DNA of 64,000 nucleotides, taken from the NCBI RefSeq assembly GCF_014268935.2, contig NZ_JABWRJ020000001.1:1054001-1118000 (forward strand). The letters are read 5' to 3'. The notes beneath the pieces are model-generated. The model was not told the origin of the DNA. It worked only from the letters and a program-made list of their open reading frames with translations, and did no database searches. The DNA comes from Pseudomonas peradeniyensis. GTDB taxonomy: Bacteria > Pseudomonadota > Gammaproteobacteria > Pseudomonadales > Pseudomonadaceae. Shown here piece by piece: positions 34,419 to 43,364 of this stretch; position 1 is the stretch's first letter, and every line of letters begins with the position of its first letter. A program made the position numbers and the translations under genes.

Positions 34419-35765
34419 ATGCACCGACCGACTCCCCACCCGCTGGCCGTGGCGATCTTCGCCGGCCTGCTCCAGCTACCGGCCCAGGCTGCGCTGTATG
34501 CGGTCGACAGCGGCCCGTATACCCTGCCCACCGGCAAGTTCCCCGCCTGGTACCAGGACAGCCATGGCCGAGTGCTCGACCTGTGCCTGTCCAAGGCGGT
34601 GAGCTCACGGGTCGCCGGTGCCCCCGGCGCGCCGTCGTACATGTGCACGCTGCTGCCCACACCCGGCGTATTCGATGATACCCAACCGATCGTCTTCCCC
34701 AGCAACTTCCCCGACGAGGCCTTCTGGTTCACCGCCGACGCCGCCATCGTCGATGCCGCCCGCGGCATCGACCTGAGCTTCGGCTCGGCTATCGAGGCTG
34801 CTTTCGCCGCCGAGGAGCCGGTGGATGGCGACCAGGTCAGCTTCGCCCGGGTGCGCATCCGCGTCGATGTGCCGGTGGCCGGCACCTACACCATCACCCA
34901 TCCCTACGGCGTCGACGTGTTCGACGTGCCGGCGGGCGGGCGCCGGGCGATCAACATGACCCGCGACATCGGCATCGGCTCTCCCGGCGACTACAGCGGC
35001 GCGCTCAAAGGCGACGTCGGGCCGTTCCTGCGCAGTGTCAACGGCCCCTACACCGAAACCAACCCGGGCACCGGCGCCAGCGAACGCTACATCGGCGACC
35101 CGAACCTGGAAGAGCCGGTCACCGGCAGCCCGTTCAATACCAACTTCGTGCGCATCGAGGGCCCCAACGGCCTCGACCTGCGCACCGAGCTGTTCGCCAT
35201 CTCCGGCAAGCTGTCCACGGTCAACCGCCCGACGCCGTTGATCCCGCAGCGCAGCACCTACTCGCGGCACACCGTCAACGGCGACCTGCGGGCCCAGCAG
35301 GATGTGTTCGTCATGGCGCCGCCGGCGCCGGCCACGGTCACCCTGACCAGTCAGACGCCGACCCTGCCCCTGGGCGAGGCCAACGGCACCGGCGCCTGGT
35401 ACGCCCAGTCGGCGCTCAACCCGACCCTGCCGCTGACCCTGCAGGTGACCGCCGACAACAGTCTGGCCATCGCCACCAGCACGCCGACCAGCGCCGCCAT
35501 GCCGCTGACCGACCTGGTGACCATAAGCCGCGCCGAATACAGCCTGGCCAGCGGCCAGCTGACCCTGGTCGCCAGCAGCAGCGACGAGACCAGCCCGCCC
35601 GCACTCACCGCCCGCACCGGCAACGGCGCGCTGATCGGCAACCTGAGCGGCAACGGCGCGGTCAAGTCCCTGACCACCGGGCTGTCACCCATCCCGCCGG
35701 CGCAGGTGCAAGTCACCAGCAGCCACGGCGGCAGCGACAACGAAGACGTGGTGCTGGTGCCATGA
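34419..35765 (+). CDS. exported protein of unknown function, paralogue of the next gene
   Basis: 448 residues with a signal peptide (LAVAIFAGLLQLPAQAAL). The mature part starts YAVDSGPYTLPTGKFPAWYQD and has a ~260-residue domain shared with the next protein (GAPGAPSYMCTLLPTPGVFDD, GTYTITHPYGVDVFDVPAGGRRAIN, RDIGIGSPGDY, GPFLR, GPYTE). The rest is Thr/Ser-rich beta material. GCAGGAGGAAGC before the ATG is a strong ribosome site. I do not recognise the family by name. Position before curlin-repeat genes suggests a surface or matrix protein. Confidence 0.85.
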   Translation: MHRPTPHPLAVAIFAGLLQLPAQAALYAVDSGPYTLPTGKFPAWYQDSHGRVLDLCLSKAVSSRVAGAPGAPSYMCTLLPTPGVFDDTQPIVFPSNFPDEAFWFTADAAIVDAARGIDLSFGSAIEAAFAAEEPVDGDQVSFARVRIRVDVPVAGTYTITHPYGVDVFDVPAGGRRAINMTRDIGIGSPGDYSGALKGDVGPFLRSVNGPYTETNPGTGASERYIGDPNLEEPVTGSPFNTNFVRIEGPNGLDLRTELFAISGKLSTVNRPTPLIPQRSTYSRHTVNGDLRAQQDVFVMAPPAPATVTLTSQTPTLPLGEANGTGAWYAQSALNPTLPLTLQVTADNSLAIATSTPTSAAMPLTDLVTISRAEYSLASGQLTLVASSSDETSPPALTARTGNGALIGNLSGNGAVKSLTTGLSPIPPAQVQVTSSHGGSDNEDVVLVP

Positions 35766-35791
35766 ACAGACACCGCCTTCAAGGAGGCCGC

Positions 35792-38026
35792 ATGAATACT
35801 TGGTCGCGTCGGGCGCTGTGCGCCGCCGGTTTCACCCTCACCGTCAGCAGCGCGGCCTGGGCCGCCCTGAGCGAGGTCGATCCGGGCCCCTACACCTTCG
35901 CCACCGGGGGCTACCCGATGTGGTACAAGGACGCCAACAACCTCGCCCTGGAGCTGTGCCAGTCACGCGCCACCAGCTCGCGGGCACCGGGTGCGCCGGG
36001 TGCTCCGGCCTACATGTGCACGCTGCTGCCCGAGCCCGGGGTCTACGACGACGCCCTGCCGCTGGTGTTCCCGGACAACTGGCCGCCGGAGATGTTCTGG
36101 TTCCTGGCCGAGACCGAGATCCCGCAGGTGGGCAACAGCGGCTACGAGCTGGAAGTCTATGTCGCCGGCCTCGAGGCGGCCTTCGCCGCCGAGAACCCGG
36201 TCAACGGCGACCAGCAGAGCTTTGCCCGCATCCGCATCCGCGCCTCGGTGCCGCGCACCGGCACCTACACCATCACCCACCCGTTCGGCGTCGAGACGGT
36301 CAACGTGACCACCGCCGGCCGGCGGGCGATCAACATCACCCGCGACATCGGCATCGGCGCGCCGGGCAACTTCAGCGGCGCCCTGAACGGCAACCTCGGC
36401 CCGTTCCTGCGCGGCGTCGGCGGCCCGTACACCGAGGTCAATCCGGACACCGGCGCCACCGAGACCTTCGTCGGCGACCCGAACATCACCGAGGCGGTGA
36501 CCGGCAGCCCGAACAACACCAACTTCGTGCGCATCCAGGGCCCGGCGGGCACCATCCAGACCAACGTCTTCACCGTCTCCGGCAAGGTCCTCGACCAGCG
36601 CCAGCAGACCCCGGTGACGCTGGAGCGCGCCACCTACCAGCGCAACGCCGCCGGCACCCGTGTCGAGGTCTTCGCCAAGGCGCCGAACAGCGCCAGCCTG
36701 TGCCTGCGCAACGGCCTGGCGCTGATCGGCTCGCCGCCGTCGCCATGCCAGTTCAGCATGCTCGCCGACAACAACGGGCTGTTCTTCAGCCAGCAGCTGA
36801 GCCAGGCCGTGCCACCGTCGGTGGTGGTGGTCACCGCCAGCAGCCCGGCCGGCACCACGCGGCCGACGGCGCTGTCGAGCAAGCTCAGCGACGTGGTCAA
36901 GGTCGCCACCGCACGCTACGACTGGAGCGCCAAGCGCTTGCTGGTCGAGGCCCGCTCCAGCGATGAAGTGGTGGTGCCCGACCTGCTGGTGCAGGGCTTC
37001 GGGCGCATGTCCAAGTCCGGCGTGCAGCAGAGCCTGACGGTCAACGACCTGGCCCAGCCGCCCGCCAGCATCACCGTCAAGTCGGCCCACGGCGGTATCG
37101 ACGTGGAGCCGGTGGTGGTGGTCGGCAATGCCCCGGTGCCAACCGAGAACCAGGCCCCCGTGGCCCAGGCCGACAGCGGCAGCACCAGTGTCGGGGTGCC
37201 GATCACCCTCAACCTGCTGGCCAACGACAGCGACCCGGACGGTAACGTGCCACTGAGCATCACCGACCTCACCCAGCCGGGCACCGGCCTGGGCGGCGTG
37301 GTGCTCAACGGCACCACCGCGGTGACCTACACCCCACCCGCCGGCGCCACCGCGCCCGTGGTGGCGACCTTCAGCTACCGCGCCCAGGACGCCAAGGGGC
37401 TGAAGTCGACCCCGGCCACGGTGACCGTCAACGTCGCGCCGAACCGTCCACCGAGCGCGGTGGCCGACAGCGTCGCCACCCTCGGCGTGCCCGTGACCAT
37501 CAACGCCCTGGCCAACGACACCGACCCGGAAGGCAACCTGCCGCTGACCATTGCCAGCGTCACCCAGCCGACCCCGGCCGGGCGTGGCACGGTCAGCACC
37601 GACGGCAACGTGATCACCTACACGCCACCGGCCACGGTGAGCGCGGCCTTCACCACCAGCTTCAGCTACGTCGCCCGTGACTCGGTCGGCGCCACCTCGA
37701 CGCCCGGCACGGTCACCGTGCAGGTGTCGCCACGGCCGGCCCAGGAAACCTTCGCGGTCACCGCGGCGACGGTCACGGCGCGCTCGAACAACCGCTTCAA
37801 CTGGGATATCAGCGGCACATCCTCGGTGACCACCGGCAACACCATCACCGTGCGCGTGACCACCACCACCGGCACGCAGACCCTGGGTACCACCACCGTG
37901 CCGGTCACCGGCCGCTGGCGCCTGACGGTGAGCAACAGCACGACCCTGGTGCCCACCGCCGCGCCGACCGCCACGGTGACCAGCAGCCAGGGCACCACGC
38001 GCACGGTCAACGTGGTGGTGCAGTAA
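35792..38026 (+). CDS. large exported protein with two Ig/cadherin-like repeats
   Basis: 744 residues with a signal peptide ending AAWAALSE. Residues 25-290 repeat the domain of the upstream paralogue (VDPGPYTFATGGYPMWYKD, THPFGVETVNV, RDIGIGAPGNF). Two tandem Ig/cadherin-like modules then follow near residues 455-555 and 555-650, each opening N-Q/R-x-P and containing LANDSDPDGN or LANDTDPEGN. The end is Thr-rich. The start at 35792 was chosen for its AAGGAGGCC site; an ATG at 35762 overlaps the previous stop. The modules are typical of adhesins and extracellular proteins. Confidence 0.85.
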   Translation: MNTWSRRALCAAGFTLTVSSAAWAALSEVDPGPYTFATGGYPMWYKDANNLALELCQSRATSSRAPGAPGAPAYMCTLLPEPGVYDDALPLVFPDNWPPEMFWFLAETEIPQVGNSGYELEVYVAGLEAAFAAENPVNGDQQSFARIRIRASVPRTGTYTITHPFGVETVNVTTAGRRAINITRDIGIGAPGNFSGALNGNLGPFLRGVGGPYTEVNPDTGATETFVGDPNITEAVTGSPNNTNFVRIQGPAGTIQTNVFTVSGKVLDQRQQTPVTLERATYQRNAAGTRVEVFAKAPNSASLCLRNGLALIGSPPSPCQFSMLADNNGLFFSQQLSQAVPPSVVVVTASSPAGTTRPTALSSKLSDVVKVATARYDWSAKRLLVEARSSDEVVVPDLLVQGFGRMSKSGVQQSLTVNDLAQPPASITVKSAHGGIDVEPVVVVGNAPVPTENQAPVAQADSGSTSVGVPITLNLLANDSDPDGNVPLSITDLTQPGTGLGGVVLNGTTAVTYTPPAGATAPVVATFSYRAQDAKGLKSTPATVTVNVAPNRPPSAVADSVATLGVPVTINALANDTDPEGNLPLTIASVTQPTPAGRGTVSTDGNVITYTPPATVSAAFTTSFSYVARDSVGATSTPGTVTVQVSPRPAQETFAVTAATVTARSNNRFNWDISGTSSVTTGNTITVRVTTTTGTQTLGTTTVPVTGRWRLTVSNSTTLVPTAAPTATVTSSQGTTRTVNVVVQ

Positions 38027-38042
38027 ACCCCGGAGGGATGCC

Positions 38043-38513
38043 ATGAACGCCCTGTACCCACTGCTGCTGAGCCTGGCCCTCACCGGCCAGGCCCTGGCCG
38101 ACGACCTGATGGACAACGCCGACCTCGCCGCCGGCAGCGACCTCGGCGAGCCGCTGGTGCTGCGCCTGCTGCCGACCGCTGCCGGCCAGGTCGCGGTAAT
38201 CGAGCAGCTGGGCACGGGCAACCGCGCCGCCCTCGACCAGAACGGCCAGGCCCTGCTGGGCCGGATCGTCCAGGCCGGGAGCGCGCAGGAAGCGTACATC
38301 CTGCAGGAAGGCAGCGACCTGACGGCCGCGATCAGCCAGCAGGGCCAGGGCAACAACGCCACGATCCGCCAGAACGGCAGCGACAACAGCGCCGCCATCG
38401 AGCAGATCGGCAACCACAACAGCGCCACCATCGACCAGCGCGGCACGGGGCTGAACAGCACCGTGACCCAGGCCGGCAACGGCCAGCAGGTCCATGTCAG
38501 CCAATACCGCTAG
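38043..38513 (+). CDS. curlin-repeat protein, CsgB-like nucleator candidate
   Basis: 156 residues with a signal peptide (LLLSLALTGQALAD). Curlin-type repeats follow the pattern Ile-x-Gln-x-Gly-x2-Asn-x-Ala: VIEQLGTGNRAALDQNG, then AAISQQGQGNNATIRQNG, SAAIEQIGNHNSATIDQRG and STVTQAGNG. The last repeat ends VHVSQYR, basic and divergent, as in CsgB. Its size matches CsgA/CsgB. GGAGGGATG lies just before the ATG. Amyloid nucleation is inferred from repeat type and its place next to a longer curlin protein. Confidence 0.87.
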   Translation: MNALYPLLLSLALTGQALADDLMDNADLAAGSDLGEPLVLRLLPTAAGQVAVIEQLGTGNRAALDQNGQALLGRIVQAGSAQEAYILQEGSDLTAAISQQGQGNNATIRQNGSDNSAAIEQIGNHNSATIDQRGTGLNSTVTQAGNGQQVHVSQYR

Positions 38514-38543
38514 GCCCAACACGACAGATCTGGAGGCAACACC

Positions 38544-39989
38544 ATGCACAAGCTCGCCCCCCTGAGCGCTGCCATCGTCCTGGCCCTTGCCGGCCAGGCC
38601 ATGGCCGACGACAGCATCTCGACCCAGTCCCAGCAGGGCAACCAGAACATTGCCGAGGTCAAGCAGAGCCAGGCGCCGTTCGCCTCGGCCACGCAGGACC
38701 AGGCCGGCCACGACCACAACCACATGGCGCTGCAGGACAACAGCACCAGCCATATCCAGCAGAGCGCCACCGGCTCGTTCAACGCCGGCTACGCCGAGCA
38801 GCTGTACGAGAACGGCAGCCAGATCACCCAGCAGTCCGGCGGCAGCCTCAACGACGCCTTCGCCAGCCAGTCGGTGGGCGAGAACAACGAGTCCCTGCAG
38901 ATCCAGCTGGGCAGCGGCAACCGCTCGGTCATCTGGCAGGACACCCAGCTGGGCAGCCAGGCCACCACCCTGCAATCGGGTCATGGCAACGACGCCACGG
39001 TCGAGCAGCTGTTCGGCGGCAGCAACAACAAGAGCGTGATCATGCAGGGCGGCAGCGGCAACCAGGCGGCCGCCGAGCACATGACTCACCAGGACGGCGA
39101 TATCGCCATCTACCAGGAGGGCAAGCAGAACTGGGCCTATGGCGACCAGCGCGACGGCCTGGGTGGGACCATCGGCATCGACCAGTACGGCACCGGCAAC
39201 TCGGTGGAGGTGTGGCAGGACAACCAGGCCGCCAGCCAGGCCAGCGTGTACCAGAATGGCCAGGCCAACGAAGGCTACATCGACCAGAGCTTCGGCCAGG
39301 GCAACAGCGCCGGCCTCAGCCAGGTCGGTCGCGGCAACGCCAGCTGGTCGGACCAGTACGAAACCAACCAGGCGGTGACCAGTATTTCGCAGGTAGGTAA
39401 CAACAACCTGCATTTCACCTACCAGACCGGCGACAACCACAGCCTGACCATCAGCACGGCGGGCAATGCCAACAAGATCATGGCCAGCAACTGGAAGGGC
39501 GAAAAATCCGGTGGGCAGTTCGGCGTCGGCCAGCAGGCGCAGATCAACCAGACCGGGAATGGCAACGGCGTCAACCTCACCCAGGAAGGCAACGCCCAGG
39601 TCGCGCGGCTGGACCAGAACGGCAACCGCAACCAGATGGAAACCCGCCAGGCCGACAGCAACAACGAGCTGTACTTCGAGCAGAACGGCAGCGACAACCT
39701 GCTCATCGCCGACCAGCGCGGCACCGCCAACTACGCCGAAGGCCTGGCCGCCGGCAATGGCGGCAGCATCACCCTCGACCAGTCGGGCAGTGGCAACCAG
39801 AGCTACACCTACCAGCTGTACGGCAATGGCAACGAGGCCACCATCAAGCAGACCGACGTGGCCAACCTTGCCTACGTGACCCAGGGTGGCAACGGCAACC
39901 AGGCGTTCGTCGACCAGAGCGGCGCAAGCCAGACCGCCACCATCACCCAGTACGGCAATGCCAACTCGGCGACTGTGACCCAGCAGTAA
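38544..39989 (+). CDS. giant curlin-repeat protein, CsgA-like
   Basis: 481 residues, about three times E. coli CsgA. A signal peptide (SAAIVLALAGQAMAD) precedes an N-terminal stretch DSISTQSQQGNQN. The whole mature protein is made of Gln/Asn/Gly-rich units such as SLQIQLGSGNRSVIWQD, ASVYQNGQANEGYIDQS, AQINQTGNGNGVNLTQEG and ATITQYGNANSATVTQQ, some 18-20 units of variable quality. This composition predicts a beta-solenoid amyloid fibre. CTGGAGGC precedes the ATG. It ends the operon before a terminator. No csgE, csgF or csgG lies nearby, so secretion would rely on genes elsewhere. Confidence 0.88.
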   Translation: MHKLAPLSAAIVLALAGQAMADDSISTQSQQGNQNIAEVKQSQAPFASATQDQAGHDHNHMALQDNSTSHIQQSATGSFNAGYAEQLYENGSQITQQSGGSLNDAFASQSVGENNESLQIQLGSGNRSVIWQDTQLGSQATTLQSGHGNDATVEQLFGGSNNKSVIMQGGSGNQAAAEHMTHQDGDIAIYQEGKQNWAYGDQRDGLGGTIGIDQYGTGNSVEVWQDNQAASQASVYQNGQANEGYIDQSFGQGNSAGLSQVGRGNASWSDQYETNQAVTSISQVGNNNLHFTYQTGDNHSLTISTAGNANKIMASNWKGEKSGGQFGVGQQAQINQTGNGNGVNLTQEGNAQVARLDQNGNRNQMETRQADSNNELYFEQNGSDNLLIADQRGTANYAEGLAAGNGGSITLDQSGSGNQSYTYQLYGNGNEATIKQTDVANLAYVTQGGNGNQAFVDQSGASQTATITQYGNANSATVTQQ

Positions 39990-40003
39990 CGAGCTCCCCC
40001 CTT

Positions 40004-40045
40004 GGACCGCGGTGTTTGCTCTCCCTGGCGCCGCGGTTCCTTTTT
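40004..40045 (+). terminator. Rho-independent terminator of curlin operon
   Basis: GGACCGCGG (40004-40012) pairs with CCGCGGTTCC (40031-40040) around an 18-base loop, followed directly by TTTTT. It lies 15 bases after the stop of the CsgA-like gene. Confidence 0.75.
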
Positions 40046-40146
40046 CCCCGGTGTGCGTGACCATCCGTCGGTAACGGCACAAGGCCTGTCGAAACATTCG
40101 CTAGCTGTTCGACCACCTGGTGAACCCCCAGCGTGGAGTCACGCCC

Positions 40147-40875
40147 ATGAGCCATCCCATCCCCAAGCATGCCGTGGTCACGCGCAGCCAGTGGCTTGCC
40201 GCCCGCCGGCAGCTCTGGCTGCACGAGAAAGCCTTTACCCATCAACGCGATGAACTCGCCGCCGCCCGCCGCGCCCTGCCCTGGGTGCGGGTGGAACAGG
40301 ACTATCGATTCCACGGCCCGCACGGCGAGCTGGGCCTGACCGAGCTGTTCGCCGGACGCAGCCAGTTGCTGGTCTATCACTTCATGTTCGCCGAAGGCTG
40401 GAACGAAGGCTGTCCGGGCTGTTCGTTCCTCGCCGACCACTTCGACGGCGCCAACCTGCACCTGGCCCACCATGACGTGTCCCTGGTGGCGGTGTCGCGG
40501 GCGCCCTATGCCGAGTTCCAGGCGTTCCGCCAGCGCATGGGCTGGCGCTTCCCGTGGTTCTCCTCGCATGGCAGCCCCTTCAACCAGGACTTCGGGGTCA
40601 GTGTCGCCACCGACGGCAGCGCCCAGTACAACTACGAACCCTATGCCGGCAACGAGGCGGAGCTGCCCGGGCTGAGCGCGTTCTACCGGGATGCCGACGG
40701 CAGCCTGTACCACACCTATTCCACCTATGCCCGGGGGCTGGACATCCTGGTCAACGCCTACAACTTCCTCGACCTGGCGCCACTGGGGCGCAACGAGGAA
40801 GGGACGATGGACTGGGTACGGCATCATGATCGCTATGACGGTGCCCAGGAAAAATCCCACTGCTGCGGGGAATGA
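40147..40875 (+). CDS. DUF899 family thioredoxin-like protein
   Basis: 242 residues. It opens with SQWLAARRQLWLHEKAFTHQRDEL, then LFAGRSQLLVYHFMF, the motif EGCPGCSFLAD (CPGC, thioredoxin-like) and SRAPYAEFQAFRQRMGW, all of the DUF899 family. The C-terminus ends HCCGE. The family is thought to be redox active, but its substrate is unknown. ATG 40147 was chosen over an in-frame GTG at 40120 because a GGAG lies 8-11 bases before it. Confidence 0.9.
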   Translation: MSHPIPKHAVVTRSQWLAARRQLWLHEKAFTHQRDELAAARRALPWVRVEQDYRFHGPHGELGLTELFAGRSQLLVYHFMFAEGWNEGCPGCSFLADHFDGANLHLAHHDVSLVAVSRAPYAEFQAFRQRMGWRFPWFSSHGSPFNQDFGVSVATDGSAQYNYEPYAGNEAELPGLSAFYRDADGSLYHTYSTYARGLDILVNAYNFLDLAPLGRNEEGTMDWVRHHDRYDGAQEKSHCCGE

Positions 40876-40880
40876 AAAGA

Positions 40881-40921
40881 CGCCCTCGCGGGGTACGTCG
40901 CATCAAGGTCCCGCGAGGGCG
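40881..40921. terminator. strong bidirectional hairpin between convergent genes
   Basis: A perfect 12-bp stem CGCCCTCGCGGG/CCCGCGAGGGCG (40881-40892 and 40910-40921) separates the DUF899 stop from the LysR stop. It is preceded by AAAAGA, so on the minus strand it is followed by a short T-run. Confidence 0.8.
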
Positions 40922-40924
40922 GCA

Positions 40925-41806
40925 TCAGATCGCCCGCAGCGCCAGCAACTCCGTCAGCACCTCGGCCAGCGCCTTGACCATCACGTCCGCCGTCGGCCGA
41001 TGCACGATCACGATCTCGTAGCTGTCCACGTCAGGCAGTCCCTGCTCGGCACCCAGCACCCGGTGCTCGCCCAGCGCCGCGCGTGGAGGAAGCAGGCTGA
41101 TGCCCATGCCATCGGCCACCGCCGCCTGGATCCCGCTGAGGCTGGAACTGGTGAAGCTGATGCGCCAGCGCCGGCCCATGCCTTCGATCGCACTGATCAT
41201 GTCGTCGCGGTACAGCCCGCGTGGCGGGAAGGTCACCAGCGGAACCGGGTCGAGTTCGAAGGACGGCGTGCGTACGCTGTCGATCCATTGCAACCGCTCC
41301 GGCCAGCAGGCCACGCCCTCGCGGCTGTTGCGCCGCTGCTTGAGCAGCACCAGGTCGAGCTCGCCGTTGTCGTAGGCCTGGCTGAGGTCGCGGCACAGGC
41401 CGCTGGTAACCTCCAGCTTGACCTGCGGGTGGCGCCGGCTGAACGCGGACAGCGCGTTGGTGGTGCGTCCGCCGACGAAATCCTCCGGCACCCCCAGGCG
41501 CACGGTGACGCCGACCATGGCCCCGGCCAGGGCTTCGAGCATCTGGTCGTTCAAGGCCAGCATGTGCCGGGCATAGCCGAGCAAGGTCTGCCCGGCATCG
41601 GTGGGCAGCACGTCGCGGTTGCCGCGTACCAGCAGGCGATGGCCGACCATGTCTTCGAGGCGGCGGACCTTCTGGCTGATGGTCGACTGGGTGGAGTGCA
41701 GCCGTGCGGCGGCGGTGGTGAAACTGCCGCAATCGGCCACCACGACGATGGCGCGCAGCAGGTCGAGGTCGAACAGGGCCCTATTCGGTTTTACGCTGGA
41801 AGACAT
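40925..41806 (-). CDS. LysR-type transcriptional regulator
   Basis: 293 residues. The winged helix is standard: LDLLRAIVVVADCGSFTTAAARLHSTQSTISQKVRRLED at residues 13-50, followed by a type-2 periplasmic-binding fold effector domain. The ATG at 41806 gives the usual spacing to the HTH; in-frame starts further upstream would lengthen the leader. It is divergent from the ankyrin gene, the classic LysR arrangement, with a 158-base gap that contains the palindrome TAGGGCCCTA (41921-41930). Confidence 0.9.
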   Translation of the reverse strand: MSSSVKPNRALFDLDLLRAIVVVADCGSFTTAAARLHSTQSTISQKVRRLEDMVGHRLLVRGNRDVLPTDAGQTLLGYARHMLALNDQMLEALAGAMVGVTVRLGVPEDFVGGRTTNALSAFSRRHPQVKLEVTSGLCRDLSQAYDNGELDLVLLKQRRNSREGVACWPERLQWIDSVRTPSFELDPVPLVTFPPRGLYRDDMISAIEGMGRRWRISFTSSSLSGIQAAVADGMGISLLPPRAALGEHRVLGAEQGLPDVDSYEIVIVHRPTADVMVKALAEVLTELLALRAI

Positions 41807-41964
41807 CTCGTTATTCGGCTTCTGAATGACAAGCCTGACTTCTACCATGGGTGCCGGTACCCGGCAACATGCGCAAATACACTGGGTTGCATCCAGATAA
41901 TTCACTTCTGCTACAACCCTTAGGGCCCTACATTGGAGCTTCGTCGCAGAAGGAACCGATACCC

Positions 41965-42609
41965 ATGCGCCTGCCGTTCGCCGCCTTGCTGTTGAGCCTG
42001 AGCCTTGCCACCCATGCCGAGACCACGACCATGAACACCGCCTTGCTCGATGCCGCCCAACGGGGGGATGCGCCAGTCGTGCGCCAGTTGCTGGAGCAGG
42101 GCGCACCGCCGGACATCCGCGACGAGCAGGGCCAGACCGCGCTCTTGGTGGCGACCCATGCCAACCAGGTGGATGTGGCCAAGGCGCTGATCGAGGCCGG
42201 GGCCGACGTCAACGCCAAGGACAACATCCACGACAGCCCCTACCTGTATGCCGGCGCCCGCGGGCTGAACGACATCCTGCGCCTGACCCTGGCCCATGGC
42301 GCCGACCTGAGGAGTACCAATCGCTACGGCGGCACCGCGCTGATCCCGGCGGCCGAGCGCGGCCACGTCGAGACCGTGCAACTGCTGATCGATGCCGGCG
42401 TCGACGTGAACCACCTCAACCGCCTGCACTGGACCGCGCTGCTCGAGGCGGTGATCCTCGGCGATGGCGGCCCGCGGCATGTGGAGATCGTACGCCGGCT
42501 GCTGGCGGCCGGGGCGGACCCACGGATCGCCGACAAGGACGGCGTGACCGCGCTGGAGCATGCCCGCCAGCGCGGATACCAGGAGATGGTGGCCCTGCTG
42601 CAAAGGTAG
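41965..42609 (+). CDS. periplasmic ankyrin-repeat protein
   Basis: 214 residues with a signal peptide (MRLPFAALLLSLSLATHAE). Five to six ankyrin repeats follow: NTALLDAAQRGDAPVVRQLLEQGA, GQTALLVATHANQVDVAKALIEAGADVNA, GGTALIPAAERGHVETVQLL, then WTALLEAV and VTALEHARQRG. The ribosome site AAGGAA is 8-13 bases before the ATG. Periplasmic ankyrin proteins in Pseudomonas (AnkB type) are linked to catalase and oxidative stress; no catalase is adjacent here, so the partner is unknown. Confidence 0.9.
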   Translation: MRLPFAALLLSLSLATHAETTTMNTALLDAAQRGDAPVVRQLLEQGAPPDIRDEQGQTALLVATHANQVDVAKALIEAGADVNAKDNIHDSPYLYAGARGLNDILRLTLAHGADLRSTNRYGGTALIPAAERGHVETVQLLIDAGVDVNHLNRLHWTALLEAVILGDGGPRHVEIVRRLLAAGADPRIADKDGVTALEHARQRGYQEMVALLQR

Positions 42610-42657
42610 GTCCGTTCAGGCAAGCAGACCTGATTGCGGGCTGCTGATGCCCCGCAT

Positions 42658-43230
42658 TCAGCTGATGAAAATGATCTTCGACACCAACTCGGCGCTGTTC
42701 TTCGCCTGCAATTTCTTCATCAGCCGTGCCCGGTGCACTTCCACCGTCCGATGCGAGATTCCCAAGCGCCGCGCCACCTCCTTGCAGGTCAGCCCATTGA
42801 CGATATGCAACGAAATCTCACGCTCACGCGGCGTCAGTTGCACCGTGGGCGCCGGCTGCCGGTCGAGCCGTTCGAAATGCCAGATCATCAGCTTGAACGG
42901 ATCCTCCGCCGTCAGCGTGAAGCCCTGGGCCCGGGCCCAGAACACCTCGCCATTGCGGTGCTGCATGAAGCGTTCGTCGGAGTAGAAGGCGCCCAGTCCG
43001 TTGCGCAGCCAGTGCTCGCTGCGTTCGCCGATGCTCTGGTAATCGGCATGGGACGGGTAGAGCAGCAAGGTCAGGTGCCCGCGCAGTTCTTCGCGGGTAT
43101 AGCCGAACAGCCGGGCGAAGGCCTCGTTGCAGTCGAGCATGCGCCGGTGGCCGGTGATCAGCTGTGGCGCCGGTGAAACCCGGAACGCCAGGCGTTCGAG
43201 GTCAGGGGAGGCGAGGGTGGGTACGGTCAT
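42658..43230 (-). CDS. PAS-LuxR transcriptional regulator
   Basis: 190 residues. A PAS domain occupies about residues 15-120 (ITGHRRMLDCNEAFARLFGYTREEL, RNGEVFWARAQGFTL), followed by a LuxR HTH with LTPREREISLHIVNGLTCKEVARRLGISHRTVEVHR. Start 43230 has AGGAAG upstream. It is divergent from the thiolase gene across 134 bases that include a dyad operator candidate. Small PAS-LuxR proteins of this kind commonly control esterase, terpenoid or alkanol catabolism in Pseudomonas; its ligand here is unknown. Confidence 0.88.
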   Translation of the reverse strand: MTVPTLASPDLERLAFRVSPAPQLITGHRRMLDCNEAFARLFGYTREELRGHLTLLLYPSHADYQSIGERSEHWLRNGLGAFYSDERFMQHRNGEVFWARAQGFTLTAEDPFKLMIWHFERLDRQPAPTVQLTPREREISLHIVNGLTCKEVARRLGISHRTVEVHRARLMKKLQAKNSAELVSKIIFIS

Positions 43231-43267
43231 CAGGCTTCCTGCCTTGGGGTCATGTCCCGTACGGCTC

Positions 43268-43289
43268 ACTACTTACTTGCGTACGTAGT
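43268..43289. promoter_or_regulatory. dyad operator candidate between PAS-LuxR and thiolase genes
   Basis: ACTACTTAC-TTGC-GTACGTAGT is an inverted repeat with eight of nine arm positions paired. It lies 38 bases upstream of the regulator start and 76 bases upstream of the thiolase start, well placed for control of both. Binding by the PAS-LuxR protein is inferred. Confidence 0.5.
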
Positions 43290-43364
43290 TGCCCCAACTA
43301 GCGTGGGATTCGGGTACTGCCACATTGTATGCAATACCCGCTTCAAGGACAGAAGAAAATCACC

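Noticed and set aside
35963-38479. 838-codon minus-strand frame across the curlin operon
   Set aside because: It spans two real genes with signal peptides and ribosome sites on the plus strand and has no recognisable domain.
38043-39989. Fap functional amyloid genes (fapB/fapC)
   Set aside because: The repeats follow the curlin pattern (Q-x-G-x2-N-x-A) and lack the long linkers and the CxxC end of FapC.
40147-40875. A curli secretion or assembly gene following the curlin operon
   Set aside because: A terminator separates it, and its motifs are those of DUF899, not CsgE, CsgF or CsgG.
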